Below, piece by piece: positions 7,015-7,500 of a DNA stretch of 7,500 bases. Below the pieces are notes generated by a model that did not search any database, was not told the origin of the DNA, and saw only the letters and a program-made list of their open reading frames with translations. Position 1 is the first letter of the stretch. Each line of letters starts with the position of its first letter. The stretch covers positions 1 to 7,500 of the forward strand of contig JBECKV010000133.1 of the NCBI GenBank assembly GCA_040235495.1, given 5' to 3'. The translations under genes were made by a program, and so were the position numbers. This DNA comes from HB2-32-21 sp040235495 (GTDB taxonomy: Bacteria > Pseudomonadota > Gammaproteobacteria > Pseudomonadales > Porticoccaceae).

Positions 7015-7062
7015 AATGACAGGCTGGCACAGGCCTCGCGTCGGCGCGGGTTCTCCCCGGCG

Positions 7063-7500
7063 TCAGACTCCCTGACGCCAGCTGGATTTCAGTGTTTCCC
7101 AAGCTTCCTCCGCGGAATCGACCAGGGTAAATAGAGACAGGTCTTGAGCGTCTATGGCGCCTTCATCGACCAGGTGCTCGAAATTGATGGTCTTTGACCA
7201 GTATTCCCGTCCAAGCAGTATTACCGGCATTGAATCGACTTTGCCGGTCTGAATCAATGTCAGTGTTTCGAATAGCTCATCAAGCGTGCCGAAACCACCC
7301 GGGCAGGCAACGAGGGCACGGGCGCGCTTTAAAAAATGCATTTTGCGGATGGCGAAGTAATGAAACTGAAAGCAGAGGTCCTGGCTGATATAAGGGTTCG
7401 GGTGTTGCTCTTTGGGCAGCACGATATTAAGACCGATACTCTTGCCGCCCGCCTCGTAAGCTCCCCGGTTTGCGGCCTCCATCAACCCAGGTCCGCCGCC
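7063..7500 (-). CDS. LOG-family protein, 3' part (N-terminus beyond window)
   Basis: This is the C-terminal 145 codons of a Rossmann-fold LOG-family protein (the group once annotated as lysine decarboxylase and typified by cytokinin riboside 5'-monophosphate phosphoribohydrolase). Such enzymes cleave the N-glycosidic bond of nucleoside monophosphates to release a free base and ribose 5-phosphate. The visible part starts with GGGPGLMEAANRGA, which binds the phosphoribosyl group in the family. It continues to HYFAIRKMHF with the conserved Arg (residue 52 of the visible part) and PGGFGTLDE (67-75) with the conserved Glu75. The frame is open to the window edge, and the GGGPGL motif shows that the TTG/ATG codons near 7480-7485 are internal, not the start. 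The gene ends with TGA at 7063-7065. Bacterial members act on different nucleotides and the substrate here cannot be assigned. No terminator follows. Confidence 0.88.
   Translation of the reverse strand, partial: GGGPGLMEAANRGAYEAGGKSIGLNIVLPKEQHPNPYISQDLCFQFHYFAIRKMHFLKRARALVACPGGFGTLDELFETLTLIQTGKVDSMPVILLGREYWSKTINFEHLVDEGAIDAQDLSLFTLVDSAEEAWETLKSSWRQGV

Larger units (their letters stand above)
6729..7062. other. non-coding stretch between the LOG-family gene and nhaD
   Basis: This 334-base gap separates two minus-strand genes. It contains the probable nhaD leader and promoter region, a hairpin at 6784-6821, an orphan AGGAG on the minus strand at 6771-6775, and a 15-bp tandem repeat at 6955-7014. 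I found no convincing -10/-35 pair, no intrinsic terminator with a T-run after the LOG-family gene, and no tRNA-like fold. A 63-codon plus-strand frame with a GTG start (6884-7075) runs through the repeat but resembles no protein I know and is not called as a gene. Confidence 0.6.

Noticed and set aside
6884..7075. Plus-strand 63-codon frame with LFRQP-like repeats
   Set aside because: It owes its openness to the 15-bp repeat, starts at GTG, and has a composition typical of non-coding GC-rich frames (many Arg and Pro).
6945..7088. Minus-strand frame with repeated AAGIV residues, in a different frame from the LOG-family gene
   Set aside because: No ATG or GTG start and no ribosome site. The LOG-family gene ends cleanly at TGA, so a frameshifted extension is only speculative.

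Overview
The window carries five recognisable genes and looks like ordinary core chromosome of a proteobacterium, most likely a gammaproteobacterium. AcnA is colinear with Escherichia coli AcnA along its whole length and is also 891 residues long, and FumC tracks the E. coli protein closely. A Na+/H+ antiporter of the NhaD type would fit a marine, saline or alkaline habitat, but that is inference. No phage, transposon, CRISPR array, tRNA or rRNA is visible.

The left half is a plus-strand citric-acid-cycle unit. A short leader (1-124) precedes acnA (aconitase A), whose stop codon overlaps the start of fumC (class II fumarase) by one base (TAATG). The two enzymes are therefore probably co-transcribed and translationally coupled. 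The leader contains an exact match to the ArcA-phosphate consensus, WGTTAATTAW, and a cluster of mutually exclusive inverted repeats. Both are candidate control points.

The right half is on the minus strand and converges on fumC across a 40-base gap with no convincing terminator. Reading right to left it holds the 3' part of a LOG-family (PGGxGTxxE) phosphoribohydrolase-like gene cut by the window edge, a 334-base non-coding stretch, nhaD, and corA (Mg2+/Co2+ channel). The non-coding stretch contains a 15-bp tandem repeat and a hairpin in the nhaD leader. NhaD and CorA sit side by side and suggest a small cation-homeostasis neighbourhood, although corA appears to have its own ribosome site and a possible promoter.

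I found no new multi-gene system. The points worth checking are small: the ArcA-like site and alternative hairpins before acnA, the acnA-fumC coupling, a Gly-to-Asp change in the FumC signature loop, the structured nhaD leader, the 15-bp repeat, and the AT-richer composition of nhaD.
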